Positions 7,673-16,092 of a DNA stretch of 64,000 nucleotides are shown one piece after another. Both the position numbers and the translations under genes were made by a program. Under the pieces are notes generated by a model that was not told the DNA's origin, did not search any database, and saw only the letters and a list, made by a program, of their open reading frames with translations. Origin of the DNA: an uncultured Anaerolineae bacterium (GTDB lineage Bacteria; Chloroflexota; Anaerolineae; Aggregatilineales; Phototrophicaceae); contig CALAJK010000010.1 in the NCBI GenBank assembly GCA_937922795.1, positions 1-64,000 on the forward strand. Direction: 5' to 3'. Within the stretch, counting starts at the first letter, position 1, and each line of letters starts with the position of its first letter.

Positions 7673-9002
7673 GATCTGCTTTCCTCCTCAACCGGCTGCG
7701 AAGGGGCTGTCCGAAACGCGCCTCGATCTGCCGAGCAGCCGGGAGCCAGACGCGGCGCATCACCCACCGGGGGGGCGTTGGCCGCGCCCGCGCCGCCCGA
7801 GTAGGCGGAAAAGGCTGGACATCGAACAGTTTACCGTAGATATACTGCCCAAAAACGCGCAGGGTGGCAACCGATGGCGCGGCCAACACGATGCCCAATG
7901 CCCCCGCGAGGTTGGCCCCGATCACCACCGCCACGATGACCGCAACCGGATGCAGGTTCAGGCTGCCGCCCATCACCCGCGGCACCAGGATGATCGCTTC
8001 GATGTTTTGCAGGATCGCCCAGCCGACGATCGCGACCACCATGAACGCCCCGCCCTCCAGGAAGGGGAAGGTGCTGGACTGCGACGCCAGCGCCAGCAGC
8101 GCCGCCGGGAAGATCGCCAGCCCAGAACCGATGCTGGGGATGAATTCCAGCAGGCCGGAGATGATGCCCAGGATGATCGGATTGGGGATGCCCAAGATGG
8201 TGGCCAGCAGGAACGCCGCCGTCCCCATGATCAGGCTCAAGGTGATCTGGCCGCGCAAATACGCATTCCACACCTGCGCCAGCTCGTACAGCAGGCGGCG
8301 CATATCATTCCGGTACAGCGGCGGCGTGAGCTGCACCAGCCGGTCGGCGAACAGCGCGCCGTCGCGGATGAGGTAAAACAGGATGGACAGCAGCAGCAGC
8401 AAATTGACGATCGCCGTCAGCGCCCCGCCCAAAAAGCTGAACGCCGGCACGGTCAGCGAGCTGATGAAGGCTTGGGTCGCGCCAACCAGATTCAAATCTT
8501 GCAGCCGGATGACCGGCTGGTTGCCGGGCGTGCCGGTGATCTGGCGCAGGCGCTCCAGCGGGATCACCGGCTCGCCATCGATCAGGATCGGATCGCCGCC
8601 CAAAGTCAGCGGCTCGTTGAGCGCGCGTTCTATCGAGGCCCCTAGGCTGGTCATCAACTGAGGCAGCCGGCTGCCGAACTCTTCAAACTGTTTGATGATG
8701 ACCGGCAGCACCAGCAGGCTGATGACGATCAGCGCCAGAATGACCAGCGCCAGCGTCAGCAGCACCGCCACCCCGCGCCGGTTGCGCTCCGAGAGCAGGG
8801 TTAAAGGCGCCAGCCGGCGCTCGATGAACATCGCCAGCGGCGACAGCAAATAGGCCAGGATGAGCGCCACCGCCAGCATCGGCAGCGTATCGCTGAAGCG
8901 CACCACCGCCAACCCGGCCACGGCCACCACTAGCAGGGCTACGATGCGCTTGGTGCGCGCCGTCCACAGCGGCGAGTCGATTGACGGAAGCTGATGAGGC
9001 AC
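7662..9002 (-). CDS. AI-2E family transporter / PerM-like polytopic membrane protein
   Basis: A 446-residue integral membrane protein. Two helix pairs at the N-terminus (about 18-50 and 70-105) flank a soluble loop. After a second soluble stretch (115-190) come further membrane segments to about 375, with the family-typical GxxxxLLxFIPxIGS region (ISGLLEFIPSIGSGL). The C-terminus is basic and cytoplasmic. AI-2E family members have been assigned autoinducer or ion export roles; the substrate here is unknown. Start GTG at 9002. A palindrome sits between its -10 element and the start codon, suggesting repression. Confidence 0.82.
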   Translation of the reverse strand: MPHQLPSIDSPLWTARTKRIVALLVVAVAGLAVVRFSDTLPMLAVALILAYLLSPLAMFIERRLAPLTLLSERNRRGVAVLLTLALVILALIVISLLVLPVIIKQFEEFGSRLPQLMTSLGASIERALNEPLTLGGDPILIDGEPVIPLERLRQITGTPGNQPVIRLQDLNLVGATQAFISSLTVPAFSFLGGALTAIVNLLLLLSILFYLIRDGALFADRLVQLTPPLYRNDMRRLLYELAQVWNAYLRGQITLSLIMGTAAFLLATILGIPNPIILGIISGLLEFIPSIGSGLAIFPAALLALASQSSTFPFLEGGAFMVVAIVGWAILQNIEAIILVPRVMGGSLNLHPVAVIVAVVIGANLAGALGIVLAAPSVATLRVFGQYIYGKLFDVQPFPPTRAARARPTPPRWVMRRVWLPAARQIEARFGQPLRSRLRRKADHAR

Positions 9003-9004
9003 AG

Positions 9005-9021
9005 TTCACAACCGTTGTGAA
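9005..9021. promoter_or_regulatory. 17-bp palindrome at the start of the AI-2E gene, operator candidate
   Basis: TTCACAAC-C-GTTGTGAA, 8-base perfect arms about a single base, three bases before the GTG start and about 10-26 bases after the predicted transcription start. Its position suits a repressor site or an RNA hairpin covering the ribosome-binding region. Confidence 0.5.
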
Positions 9022-9037
9022 GAAATCGGATGCTGCT

Positions 9038-9043
9038 ATTATA
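9038..9043 (-). promoter_or_regulatory. -10 element of the AI-2E operon
   Basis: TATAAT on the minus strand, 36 bases before the start codon. The -35 region is poor (CTTCTG-like), so activation or a weak promoter is possible. Confidence 0.45.
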
Positions 9044-9167
9044 CAACCCCCCGCGCCTGCAGAAGGTTACACTTCGAACAGAAATTTAAAGCGACGCCCC
9101 ACGCTTCTAGTAGGACGTCGTCTTGGAACGAAGGAAGGCAAGATCTGTCAAGTGCGGCCAGGCCAGC

Positions 9168-11435
9168 CTAGCGCCGCCCGCTGCCCGGACGCCCGCCGCG
9201 GTCGCCGCCGCCCGGACGCCCGCCGCGATCGCCGCCCCGCCCGCCGCGGTCGCCGCCGCCCGGACGGCCGCCGCCGCCCGGACGCCGGTCGCGCGCGCGC
9301 GCCTCTTCGGGCGTCCAGCCCTCCAGCACCGCCTGGCGGCTCAGCCGGACTTTGCCATCCGAGTCAACGTCCGTCACCATCACCATGATCTCATCGCCCA
9401 GGCTGACCTCGTTCGCCACCGACTCGACGCGGTAGTCCGCTAACTGGGAGATGTGCACCATGCCCTCGCGGCCTGGCAGGAACTCAACAAACGCGCCGTA
9501 GGACTCAATGCGCGTCACCCGGCCGGTGTAGATGCGGCCGATCTGGGCGTCCTCAGTCAGGGCGCGGATCTCCTCCATGGCGGTCGCAGTCGATGGGCCA
9601 TCTACCCCAGACACGAACACTGTGCCGTCCTCTTCGACATCAATCCGCACCCCGGTGCGGTCTTGAATGCTGCGGATGGTCTTGCCGCCCGGCCCGATGA
9701 GCGCGCCGATTTTCGACACATCAATTTTGATGACATGGATGCGCGGCGCGTAGTCGCTCAGCTCAGCGCGCGGCGCTGGCAGCGTCTGCAGGATCACATC
9801 CAGGATCTGCATCCGCGCCGCGCGCGCCTGCTCCAGCGCCTGGCGCATGATCGTATCCGAAACGCCTTTGATCTTGATGTCCATCTGCAGCGCAGTGATG
9901 CCCTTCTCGGTGCCGGCCACCTTGAAGTCCATATCGCCCAGATGGTCTTCCATGCCTTGAATGTCAGTCAGCACCGCCACCCGGTCGCCTTCTTTGATCA
10001 ACCCCATGGCGATGCCCGCCACCGGCCGGATGATCGGCACGCCGGCATCCATCAGCGCCAGGGTGCTGCCGCAGACGCTCGCCATGGACGTGCTGCCGTT
10101 GGAGCTGAGCACTTCGCTCACCAGCCGGATGGTGTAGGGGAACTCATCTTCCGGCGGGATCATGCTGCGCAGCGCGGTCTCGGCCAGCGCGCCATGGCCG
10201 ATCTCGCGGCGTCGCGGCCCGCGCAGCGGCCAGGTCTCGCCGGTGCTGAAAGGCGGGAAGTTGTAATGATGCAGGTAGCGCTTGTTCTCCTCCGGGCTGA
10301 GGCCGTCCAGCTCCTGGGCATCGCGCGGCGTGCCCAGCGTGGCGATGGTCAGCACCTGGGTCTGCCCACGTTTGAACAAGCCCGAACCGTGCACCCGCGG
10401 GATCACGCCGACCTCCGCTGCCAGCGGGCGGATCGTGACATAATCGCGACCATCGGGGCGCACGCCGTCCTCCACGATGCGGCGGCGCACCTCCTGCTTG
10501 ATGACTTCCGCCAGCGCATCGCGCACGTCGCCCAACGCGACTTGGTGATCGGCGTCGGCGGCTTTGTTGCGCTCTTCGTAGATGGCGACCAGTTCATCGC
10601 GCAGCGCTTCGAGCGCTTCGTTCCGTCCGTCGCGGTCAGTCTTTTCGATGATGATCTGGCGCACCCGCTCACGCGACCAGTTCGCCACTTCCTCGCGCAG
10701 CGCCTCGCTGAGCACGCGTGCGGCGTACTCCGCTTTAGGCTTGCCGATCTGTTCGCGCATCTGCTTCTGCAGCGCAATCACCGGCTGGATCGCCTCGTGC
10801 GCCAGCTTCAACGCGCGCAGCATCGTCTCCTCATCCACTTCGGTCGCCCCGCACTCCACCATATTGATGGCATCTTCAGTGCCGGCGACGCGCAGATCGA
10901 GGATGCTGTTCTCCATCTGGGAGATGGTCGGATTAATGACCAGTTCGCCGTCGATCAGGCCGATGCGAACGGCCCCCACTGGCCCGCCCCAGGGGATATC
11001 GGAGATCATGAGGGCCGCGCTGGCGCCGATGATCCCCAAGATGTCCACCTGGTGCTCCTGGTCATGGCTGAACGCCGTCAGCACGACCTGCACTTCGTTG
11101 AGCATATCTTTCGGGAACAGCGGCCGCAGCGGGCGGTCTACCACCCGCCCGACTAGGATCGCCGAATCCGACGGCTTGCCTTCGCGGCGGAAGAAGCTGC
11201 CAGGGATACGCCCGGCGGCGTACAATTTCTCTTCGTAGTCCACGCTCAGCGGGAAGAAATCAATGCCTTCGCGCGGACGTTTGCTCATCGTCGCGGCGGC
11301 GAACACCATGGTCTCGCCCTCAGTGACCGTCACCGCGCCGCCGGCCTGCTCCGCCAGCTTGCCCGTCTCGATGATGATTTCGCTGCTGCCCAGCCGGGCG
11401 CTGAAGCGATGGACTGTGCCCATTCCGTTTGACAT
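9168..11435 (-). CDS. pnp: polyribonucleotide nucleotidyltransferase (PNPase)
   Basis: A 755-residue phosphorolytic 3'-5' exoribonuclease of RNA turnover. It has two RNase PH domains (about 10-145 and 320-545) joined by a helical domain, then a KH domain with GPGGKT (about 570-630) and an S1 domain (about 632-700, [20 protein letters not shown]). The C-terminus (about 707-755) is a Gly/Arg tail built on RPGGGDRGG repeats, which is unusually long. It lies directly downstream of rpsO, the common bacterial order. The ATG at 11435 gives a normal N-terminus. Confidence 0.96.
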   Translation of the reverse strand: MSNGMGTVHRFSARLGSSEIIIETGKLAEQAGGAVTVTEGETMVFAAATMSKRPREGIDFFPLSVDYEEKLYAAGRIPGSFFRREGKPSDSAILVGRVVDRPLRPLFPKDMLNEVQVVLTAFSHDQEHQVDILGIIGASAALMISDIPWGGPVGAVRIGLIDGELVINPTISQMENSILDLRVAGTEDAINMVECGATEVDEETMLRALKLAHEAIQPVIALQKQMREQIGKPKAEYAARVLSEALREEVANWSRERVRQIIIEKTDRDGRNEALEALRDELVAIYEERNKAADADHQVALGDVRDALAEVIKQEVRRRIVEDGVRPDGRDYVTIRPLAAEVGVIPRVHGSGLFKRGQTQVLTIATLGTPRDAQELDGLSPEENKRYLHHYNFPPFSTGETWPLRGPRRREIGHGALAETALRSMIPPEDEFPYTIRLVSEVLSSNGSTSMASVCGSTLALMDAGVPIIRPVAGIAMGLIKEGDRVAVLTDIQGMEDHLGDMDFKVAGTEKGITALQMDIKIKGVSDTIMRQALEQARAARMQILDVILQTLPAPRAELSDYAPRIHVIKIDVSKIGALIGPGGKTIRSIQDRTGVRIDVEEDGTVFVSGVDGPSTATAMEEIRALTEDAQIGRIYTGRVTRIESYGAFVEFLPGREGMVHISQLADYRVESVANEVSLGDEIMVMVTDVDSDGKVRLSRQAVLEGWTPEEARARDRRPGGGGRPGGGDRGGRGGDRGGRPGGGDRGGRPGSGRR
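9170..9290. repeat. GC-rich tandem repeat encoding the Gly/Arg tail of PNPase
   Basis: Near-identical units of about 27-30 bases (core CGCCCGCCGCGGTCGCCGCC on the plus strand) encode RPGGGDRGG-type peptide units. The array lies inside pnp at its 3' end and could vary in length between strains. Confidence 0.6.
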
Positions 11436-11562
11436 CGTTCGTCTTTTCCTTCTCCAAAAGTGGAAAAGCCTGGCAGCCAGGGACTGGAAGGTGGCGCTAA
11501 ACGCAGACTCTCAGCGACACATTCCAATTCCTGCCCTGCCAGGCATCGTACCTCATGATGCT

Positions 11563-11587
11563 CCATGCCCCTTTCAGCCGGGCATGG
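11563..11587 (-). other. hairpin in the rpsO-pnp intergenic region
   Basis: CCATGCCC and GGGCATGG form an 8-bp perfect stem with a 9-base loop between rpsO and pnp, with no T-run. In other bacteria this interval carries an RNase III processing site used in PNPase autoregulation; that role is inferred by position only. Confidence 0.45.
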
Positions 11588-11620
11588 GAGTGAAATGCAT
11601 GCGTGAGCCGATGCTGACCG

Positions 11621-11890
11621 CTAACGGCGCAAACCTAAGCGCTGGATCAATTCCCGGTAAGCATCGGGATTGGTCTGGCTCAAATACCGCAGATGCCGTC
11701 GGCGCTGACCCACCAGCTTCAACAAACCGCGCCGCGAATGTTCATCGTGGCGGTGGATTTTCAAGTGTTCGGTCAGTTGGCTGATGCGCGTGGTCAACAG
11801 GGCAATTTGAACTTCTGGTGATCCCGTATCGTTTTCGTGCCGGGCGTAGTCCCGAATTATCGTATTCTTGTCCGTCTTGGCAATCGGCAT
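11621..11890 (-). CDS. rpsO: 30S ribosomal protein S15
   Basis: An 89-residue protein of exactly the usual S15 length. It has the signature region [32 protein letters not shown] (about residues 38-70, the 16S rRNA-binding helices) and the typical C-terminal [12 protein letters not shown]. It binds the central domain of 16S rRNA early in 30S assembly. It has a near-consensus promoter and a leader hairpin, and pnp follows. S15 represses its own translation in several bacteria through leader structures. Confidence 0.97.
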   Translation of the reverse strand: MPIAKTDKNTIIRDYARHENDTGSPEVQIALLTTRISQLTEHLKIHRHDEHSRRGLLKLVGQRRRHLRYLSQTNPDAYRELIQRLGLRR

Positions 11891-11920
11891 GACGACCGTC
11901 CCATCCTTCGGCAGTCACCT

Positions 11921-11944
11921 GGCGCGCCGGACAGTTGGCGCGCC
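11921..11944 (-). promoter_or_regulatory. rpsO leader hairpin, possible S15 autoregulatory element
   Basis: Two GGCGCGCC copies spaced by 8 bases pair as an 8-bp stem in the rpsO mRNA leader, about 30 bases upstream of the start codon. S15-binding leaders exist in several phyla with different structures; this assignment is inference. Confidence 0.35.
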
Positions 11945-11963
11945 GGTCTTGGCTATTGTCGGC

Positions 11964-11992
11964 ATTATAGCGAAAGGCTTAAACGCTGACAA
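11964..11992 (-). promoter_or_regulatory. rpsO promoter
   Basis: TTGTCA (11987-11992) and TATAAT (11964-11969) with a 17-base spacer on the minus strand. Only one mismatch to the sigma-70 consensus. The leader is about 65 bases long. Confidence 0.8.
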
Positions 11993-12057
11993 TCCTGAAG
12001 TACTCCTGCCTACCGCCCCCGGCTTCAGGAGAAACGCCAGCTGGCCAGAGACTAGAG

Positions 12058-14190
12058 TCACTCAGCCCGCATGGACTCCGCCACCAAATTGACGGTGTGA
12101 TGCGTGCGAAACAGGCTGTACTGCCCGACGCGCCCCGGCACGGGATTGAGCACGTTTTCCGTCTCCATGATCGAGAACCACAGGTCGAGATCCCAGTTGG
12201 CGTCCGGGTCTAACGCCCGCACGCTGGCATCCGTGATCAACACGTTACGGTCATACAGCGCCAGCAGCAGCCGAATGAAGGCATCGCGACACGCCAGCAC
12301 CTCTTGCACGACCGGCGATTCGGGGTTGATCGAGATGCCTTTCGTCATGAAGTCGCTCTGCGGATTTGGATATTCGGCGATGACCACCGCCTCGTTTTCT
12401 TTCAGATACTCGACAGCGCGTTGGAAAGCCATCCCCCGGTCAAACGGGCGTAGCCGACGGTGCAAACTGCCCAGCGGACACCAAGTGAAGTTGCGAAAGC
12501 TGGTGAACTGTTCCACGCTCACGATGATGCGCCGCACCATGTTGGCTGTGTCCGAGTTGAACTGATCCAGCTCGGCCAGCGTCATCCCAGCCCAAGACGG
12601 CTCTTCTTCTTGATAGCGCGGCGCCGGCGCGGCGGTGACAGTTTGCGGGTCATACTCCGGCGGCAACTTGATGACCGGCACCAGATCTTCAGGGTTGTGG
12701 CGATGCGGGATCAACTCGCGCACCAGGATACGCTCGCGCACCAGACAGTCAATCCAGTCCGAACGCCATTGATCGCTGTAGTTGCATCCCGGACGATCGA
12801 GATCGCGGTCCATCGCCAGGCCCTTGAGCAGGAAACCGTAGTTCACGTACTCCCAGCCGCGGACGTTCAGAGTATTCATCACCCGCATGACAATCCGGTC
12901 GCGGATCAGCCGCGTCTTTTCGACGATCGGGTGAGCGCTGTTGAGCATCAAATCGCCGTTAGCGGCCACCGCCTTCAAGATGCCCAATGACATGGCCTGC
13001 GACACCAAATCCTCGCCGCGCGACCGCGAGATGACCGCGCCCACCTCCTGGAGCTGGTCGATCAGGCGGTGCACCGACAGCACCTCGCGCCCCAACGCCT
13101 GCGCCAGTCGGTCAAACTGGATGATGACGCTCGACCACTGCGAGGGCGTGAAGCCGGCGCTGTCCGCGCCGCTGGCCAGCGCCGCCGTGCTGAGCGACTG
13201 GTGCGTCTGCAGATTGGTGAAATCCTCGATGTACTCGACGATGATATTGGGGTTATTTTCGAGCTGGCGGCTGGTGCTGCCGCGCACGCCCCATACGATC
13301 ACCGTCTTATTGCGCGCCCGCAGCGCGTTCAGCACCTGGTTGAAATCCCGGTCGCCGCTGGCCATGATGTACACATCGGCGGCGTCCTCATGGCCAGCAT
13401 CGGTGATCACATCGCGGGCGATGCGCATATCGGCGCTGTTCTTGCCCGGCAGATTGAAGACCGGGTCAATGTTGGCCAGCATCAGCCGGCTGGGGGCCTC
13501 GTCGGCGATTTCACGCCCGGCGGAGTCGACCAGCGGCGGCAGGCTGCCGCGCTGGCCCCAGGGAGCGTAAGCGGCGATCTTGACCACCTGGCCGTGCGCC
13601 TTGGCCTGCATGACGAAGCGGTCAATCAGATGATCGAGATTGACGATGAACCCCTGCTCGCTCAGGCTGATGGCGATGTTCTCGAAGTCAATGTACACCG
13701 CCACGTTGCGCGACTGAATGCCCAGCAGCGTGTCTAACGGTTGGAAGATGACTTGGTTCTCGAACTCAGTGCCCTTGAGGATGTTCTCCGAACCCCACAT
13801 GCGCACCCGCGCCCGGCGGGTCGTCTTGACGCGGCGCACCAGCGGGATCAGGTCAGGGCTGCTCGTCGCCAGGATCAGCTCATCCACCGGTTCAGGATCG
13901 AAGGAGAAATAATGTAAGATCAGCGCGTCGGCCAGCGAGTCGCGGCGCGGCATATCGAACACATCATAGCCGGCGGCCTTGAAGATGCGCTGGTAATTCA
14001 TGCTGCTGCCGCCCTGCTGCGACCAGTCGGCGACGACGACCGCCTTCAGGCTGTCAGCGCTCACCAAGCCGGCGGCCAGCGCTGCCCCGCCGCGCAGCCC
14101 CACAGCCAATTCTTGCAGATCAACCGAGATATTCCGGGCGCGAAAACGCTGCAGCAGGTCATCTAGGTCAACAATCAAGTAAGCAGCCAT
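12058..14190 (-). CDS. protein with two tandem NYN (PIN-like) nuclease domains
   Basis: A 710-residue protein. Residues 1-155 resemble a NYN/LabA domain (LIVDLDD, SLADALI, SSPDLIPLV) with partly changed acidic residues. Residues 162-335 are a complete NYN domain: VYIDFEN (D168, E170, N171), SADMRIARD (D254) and MASGDRDF (D280, D282), the metal-binding acids of this RNase-like fold. The remaining half (345-710) looks like winged-helix segments and has no clear family. NYN proteins are predicted or shown endoribonucleases. It follows its own promoter and is not part of a recognisable defence locus. RNA processing or turnover is the likely role, in line with neighbouring pnp. Confidence 0.7.
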   Translation of the reverse strand: MAAYLIVDLDDLLQRFRARNISVDLQELAVGLRGGAALAAGLVSADSLKAVVVADWSQQGGSSMNYQRIFKAAGYDVFDMPRRDSLADALILHYFSFDPEPVDELILATSSPDLIPLVRRVKTTRRARVRMWGSENILKGTEFENQVIFQPLDTLLGIQSRNVAVYIDFENIAISLSEQGFIVNLDHLIDRFVMQAKAHGQVVKIAAYAPWGQRGSLPPLVDSAGREIADEAPSRLMLANIDPVFNLPGKNSADMRIARDVITDAGHEDAADVYIMASGDRDFNQVLNALRARNKTVIVWGVRGSTSRQLENNPNIIVEYIEDFTNLQTHQSLSTAALASGADSAGFTPSQWSSVIIQFDRLAQALGREVLSVHRLIDQLQEVGAVISRSRGEDLVSQAMSLGILKAVAANGDLMLNSAHPIVEKTRLIRDRIVMRVMNTLNVRGWEYVNYGFLLKGLAMDRDLDRPGCNYSDQWRSDWIDCLVRERILVRELIPHRHNPEDLVPVIKLPPEYDPQTVTAAPAPRYQEEEPSWAGMTLAELDQFNSDTANMVRRIIVSVEQFTSFRNFTWCPLGSLHRRLRPFDRGMAFQRAVEYLKENEAVVIAEYPNPQSDFMTKGISINPESPVVQEVLACRDAFIRLLLALYDRNVLITDASVRALDPDANWDLDLWFSIMETENVLNPVPGRVGQYSLFRTHHTVNLVAESMRAE

Positions 14191-14320
14191 TTAGCTATCC
14201 TAAAACGCACCACCCAGGCGCCTCTAACCGGCGGTTTTGACTTTCGCTCAACTTTTGTCAGCGGTGTGGCGCGATGTCCTAAGGTAAACGATATGTTAAT
14301 AAATTTCATTTGATGTGAGG

Positions 14321-14336
14321 GTTAATTTCGATTAAC
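14321..14336. repeat. inverted repeat in the NYN gene leader
   Basis: GTTAAT-TTCG-ATTAAC, a perfect 6-base inverted repeat about 20-35 bases after the predicted transcription start. Operator or small hairpin. Confidence 0.4.
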
Positions 14337-14360
14337 TCATCATCATATCATTTTGAAAGC

Positions 14361-14366
14361 ATTATA
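14361..14366 (-). promoter_or_regulatory. -10 element of the NYN gene promoter
   Basis: TATAAT preceded by TTG on the minus strand. A weak TTCAAG lies 16 bases upstream. The leader would be about 165 bases. Confidence 0.5.
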
Positions 14367-14566
14367 CAACGGGTATTTTCAGCTTGAACTATCTATATTT
14401 TAGATAAACACTGTAAAAACTCCATATAAGATCGCACCGCCATATCCCATCTGTGGTGAACACGACCGGACACGGTGTTATTTCCAAATACAAACTATAA
14501 TCCTCAGTCGTTAAGCCAGTGTGATGAAACTTCAGATGTTGCATTAGAAAATATGAAGAAGGCGAT

Positions 14567-14588
14567 GGCCAGCGGCCAGCCGCCGGCC
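14567..14588 (-). terminator. terminator candidate after the archaeal-type proS
   Basis: GGCCGGC and GCTGGCC form a 7-bp stem with one G-U pair. On the minus strand a T-rich stretch follows (TTCTTCATATTTTC). It lies 12 bases after the stop codon. Confidence 0.45.
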
Positions 14589-14600
14589 AATCTCTACAGC

Positions 14601-16043
14601 TCAATAGGCCTTGGCGAAGATCGCCTGGCGCTGCGCCGGCGCGCCGGTGAACAGGCATCGGCCTGCGCCGTCCGGCTGATCGAAGGGGAAGCAGCGAATG
14701 GTCGCGCCCGTCTCGTCCTTGACGCGCGCCTCATCATCGCCAGACCCAGCCCACCAGCCGCGCGCCCAGCCGCCCGCTTCGATCACCTGACGCAGTTGAT
14801 CATAGGTGGCAACATCATGCGTATTGGCGTCGCGGAACTCGGTCGCCTGGCGCAGCAGGCTGGCCTGCACCTCATCCAGCAGCCGCCTCACCTGTTCGAC
14901 GATGCCCGCCTGGCTGACGAACTGCTTGCCCTCTTTGCCCGGCTGGTCGCGCCGCGCCAGCGCCACCGTCCCTTTTTCCAGATCTTTGGGTCCAATCTCC
15001 AACCGCACCGGCACGCCGCGCATCTCCCAGTCGTTGAACTTGAACCCCGGCGACTGCCCCTCGCGCAGATCGCTGTGGACGCGAATGCCGGCGTCGCTTA
15101 GTTCCGCCCGCAGCCGCTCGGCGGCGGCGATCACCGCTGGCCGTTCATCGTCCGCTTTGAAGATGGGCACGATCACCACCTGGTAGGGCGCTAGTTTCGG
15201 CGGCAGCCGCAGCCCTTTGTCATCGCCGTGCGTCATCACGACCGCGCCGACCATGCGGGTGCTGACGCCCCATGACGTCGTCCAGCAGTACTGGAGCTGG
15301 TTGTTCTCGTCCAGGAACTGGATGCCGAAAGCGCGGGCGAAGTTCTGGCCTAGATTGTGACTGGTCCCGGACTGGAGCGCTTTTTTGTCGCGCATCATGG
15401 CCTCGATGGTGTAGGTGTGCAGCGCGCCGGCGAACTTTTCGCGGTCGCTCTTGCGCCCCTGCACCACCGGGATGGCCGCGTCGTTGATGGCGAAGTCGGC
15501 GTAGACATCCAGCATCTGCCGCGTCTCGCGCTCGGCGTCCTCATAGGTGGCGTGGGCGGTGTGCCCCTCCTGCCACAAAAACTCGGTCGTCCGCAGGAAA
15601 GGCCGGGTGCGCAGCTCCCAGCGCACCACGTTCGCCCACTGGTTGATGAGCAGCGGCAGATCGCGGTACGACTGGATCCAGTTCTTGAACGACTCCATGA
15701 TGATCGTCTCGGAAGTCGGGCGCACCACCAGCGGCTCCTCCAGCGGCTTGCCGCCGGCGATGGTGACGACCGCCAGTTCTGGGCTGAAACCCTCGACGTG
15801 CTCGGCCTCGCGCTTGAGGAAGCTCTCCGGGATGAACAGCGGGAAGTAAGCGTTCTGGTGACCGGTCGCCTTGAAGCGGCGGTCCAGGCCGGCCTTGATC
15901 GCCTCCCACAGCTCATACCCATACGGCTTGATGATCAGGCAGCCGCGTACCGGCGATTGGTCAGCCAGGTCAGCGCGATACACGATCTCGTTGTACCACT
16001 TGGAGAAATCTTGGCTCTGGGGCGTCACCGCCTGCGATGCCAT
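14601..16043 (-). CDS. proS: prolyl-tRNA synthetase, archaeal/eukaryotic type
   Basis: A 480-residue class II aminoacyl-tRNA synthetase charging tRNA-Pro. It has the archaeal-type architecture: no YbaK-like insertion, and a C-terminal domain ending in the hallmark tyrosine (FAKAY). Motif 2 is around RPFLRTTEFLWQEGHTAH, motif 3 around GDDKGLRLPPKLAPYQ, and GTSHNLGQNFARAFGI is intact, so it looks active. It lies 49 bases downstream of a second, bacterial-type ProRS gene and probably shares its transcript. Confidence 0.93.
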   Translation of the reverse strand: MASQAVTPQSQDFSKWYNEIVYRADLADQSPVRGCLIIKPYGYELWEAIKAGLDRRFKATGHQNAYFPLFIPESFLKREAEHVEGFSPELAVVTIAGGKPLEEPLVVRPTSETIIMESFKNWIQSYRDLPLLINQWANVVRWELRTRPFLRTTEFLWQEGHTAHATYEDAERETRQMLDVYADFAINDAAIPVVQGRKSDREKFAGALHTYTIEAMMRDKKALQSGTSHNLGQNFARAFGIQFLDENNQLQYCWTTSWGVSTRMVGAVVMTHGDDKGLRLPPKLAPYQVVIVPIFKADDERPAVIAAAERLRAELSDAGIRVHSDLREGQSPGFKFNDWEMRGVPVRLEIGPKDLEKGTVALARRDQPGKEGKQFVSQAGIVEQVRRLLDEVQASLLRQATEFRDANTHDVATYDQLRQVIEAGGWARGWWAGSGDDEARVKDETGATIRCFPFDQPDGAGRCLFTGAPAQRQAIFAKAY

Positions 16044-16092
16044 GGCGTCATCCTTACATCAAGTCCGGTTATCTAACGAAAACCGCCCGCCA

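Larger units (their letters stand above)
14191..14600. other. 410-base AT-rich intergenic region
   Basis: No gene supported. It is markedly richer in A+T than its surroundings. It holds the promoter of the NYN gene (-10 at 14361-14366), a TTCG-looped inverted repeat (14321-14336) and, next to the proS stop, a terminator-like hairpin (14567-14588). A short open frame across 14389-14658 runs into proS and is rejected. Confidence 0.55.

Noticed and set aside
9453-11156. 567-codon plus-strand open frame opposite pnp
   Set aside because: Antisense shadow with low-complexity His/Arg/Ala composition; pnp on the other strand is certain.
14389-14658. 89-codon minus-strand open frame overlapping the end of proS
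   Set aside because: It runs through the AT-rich gap and the proS terminus with no family resemblance or start signal.
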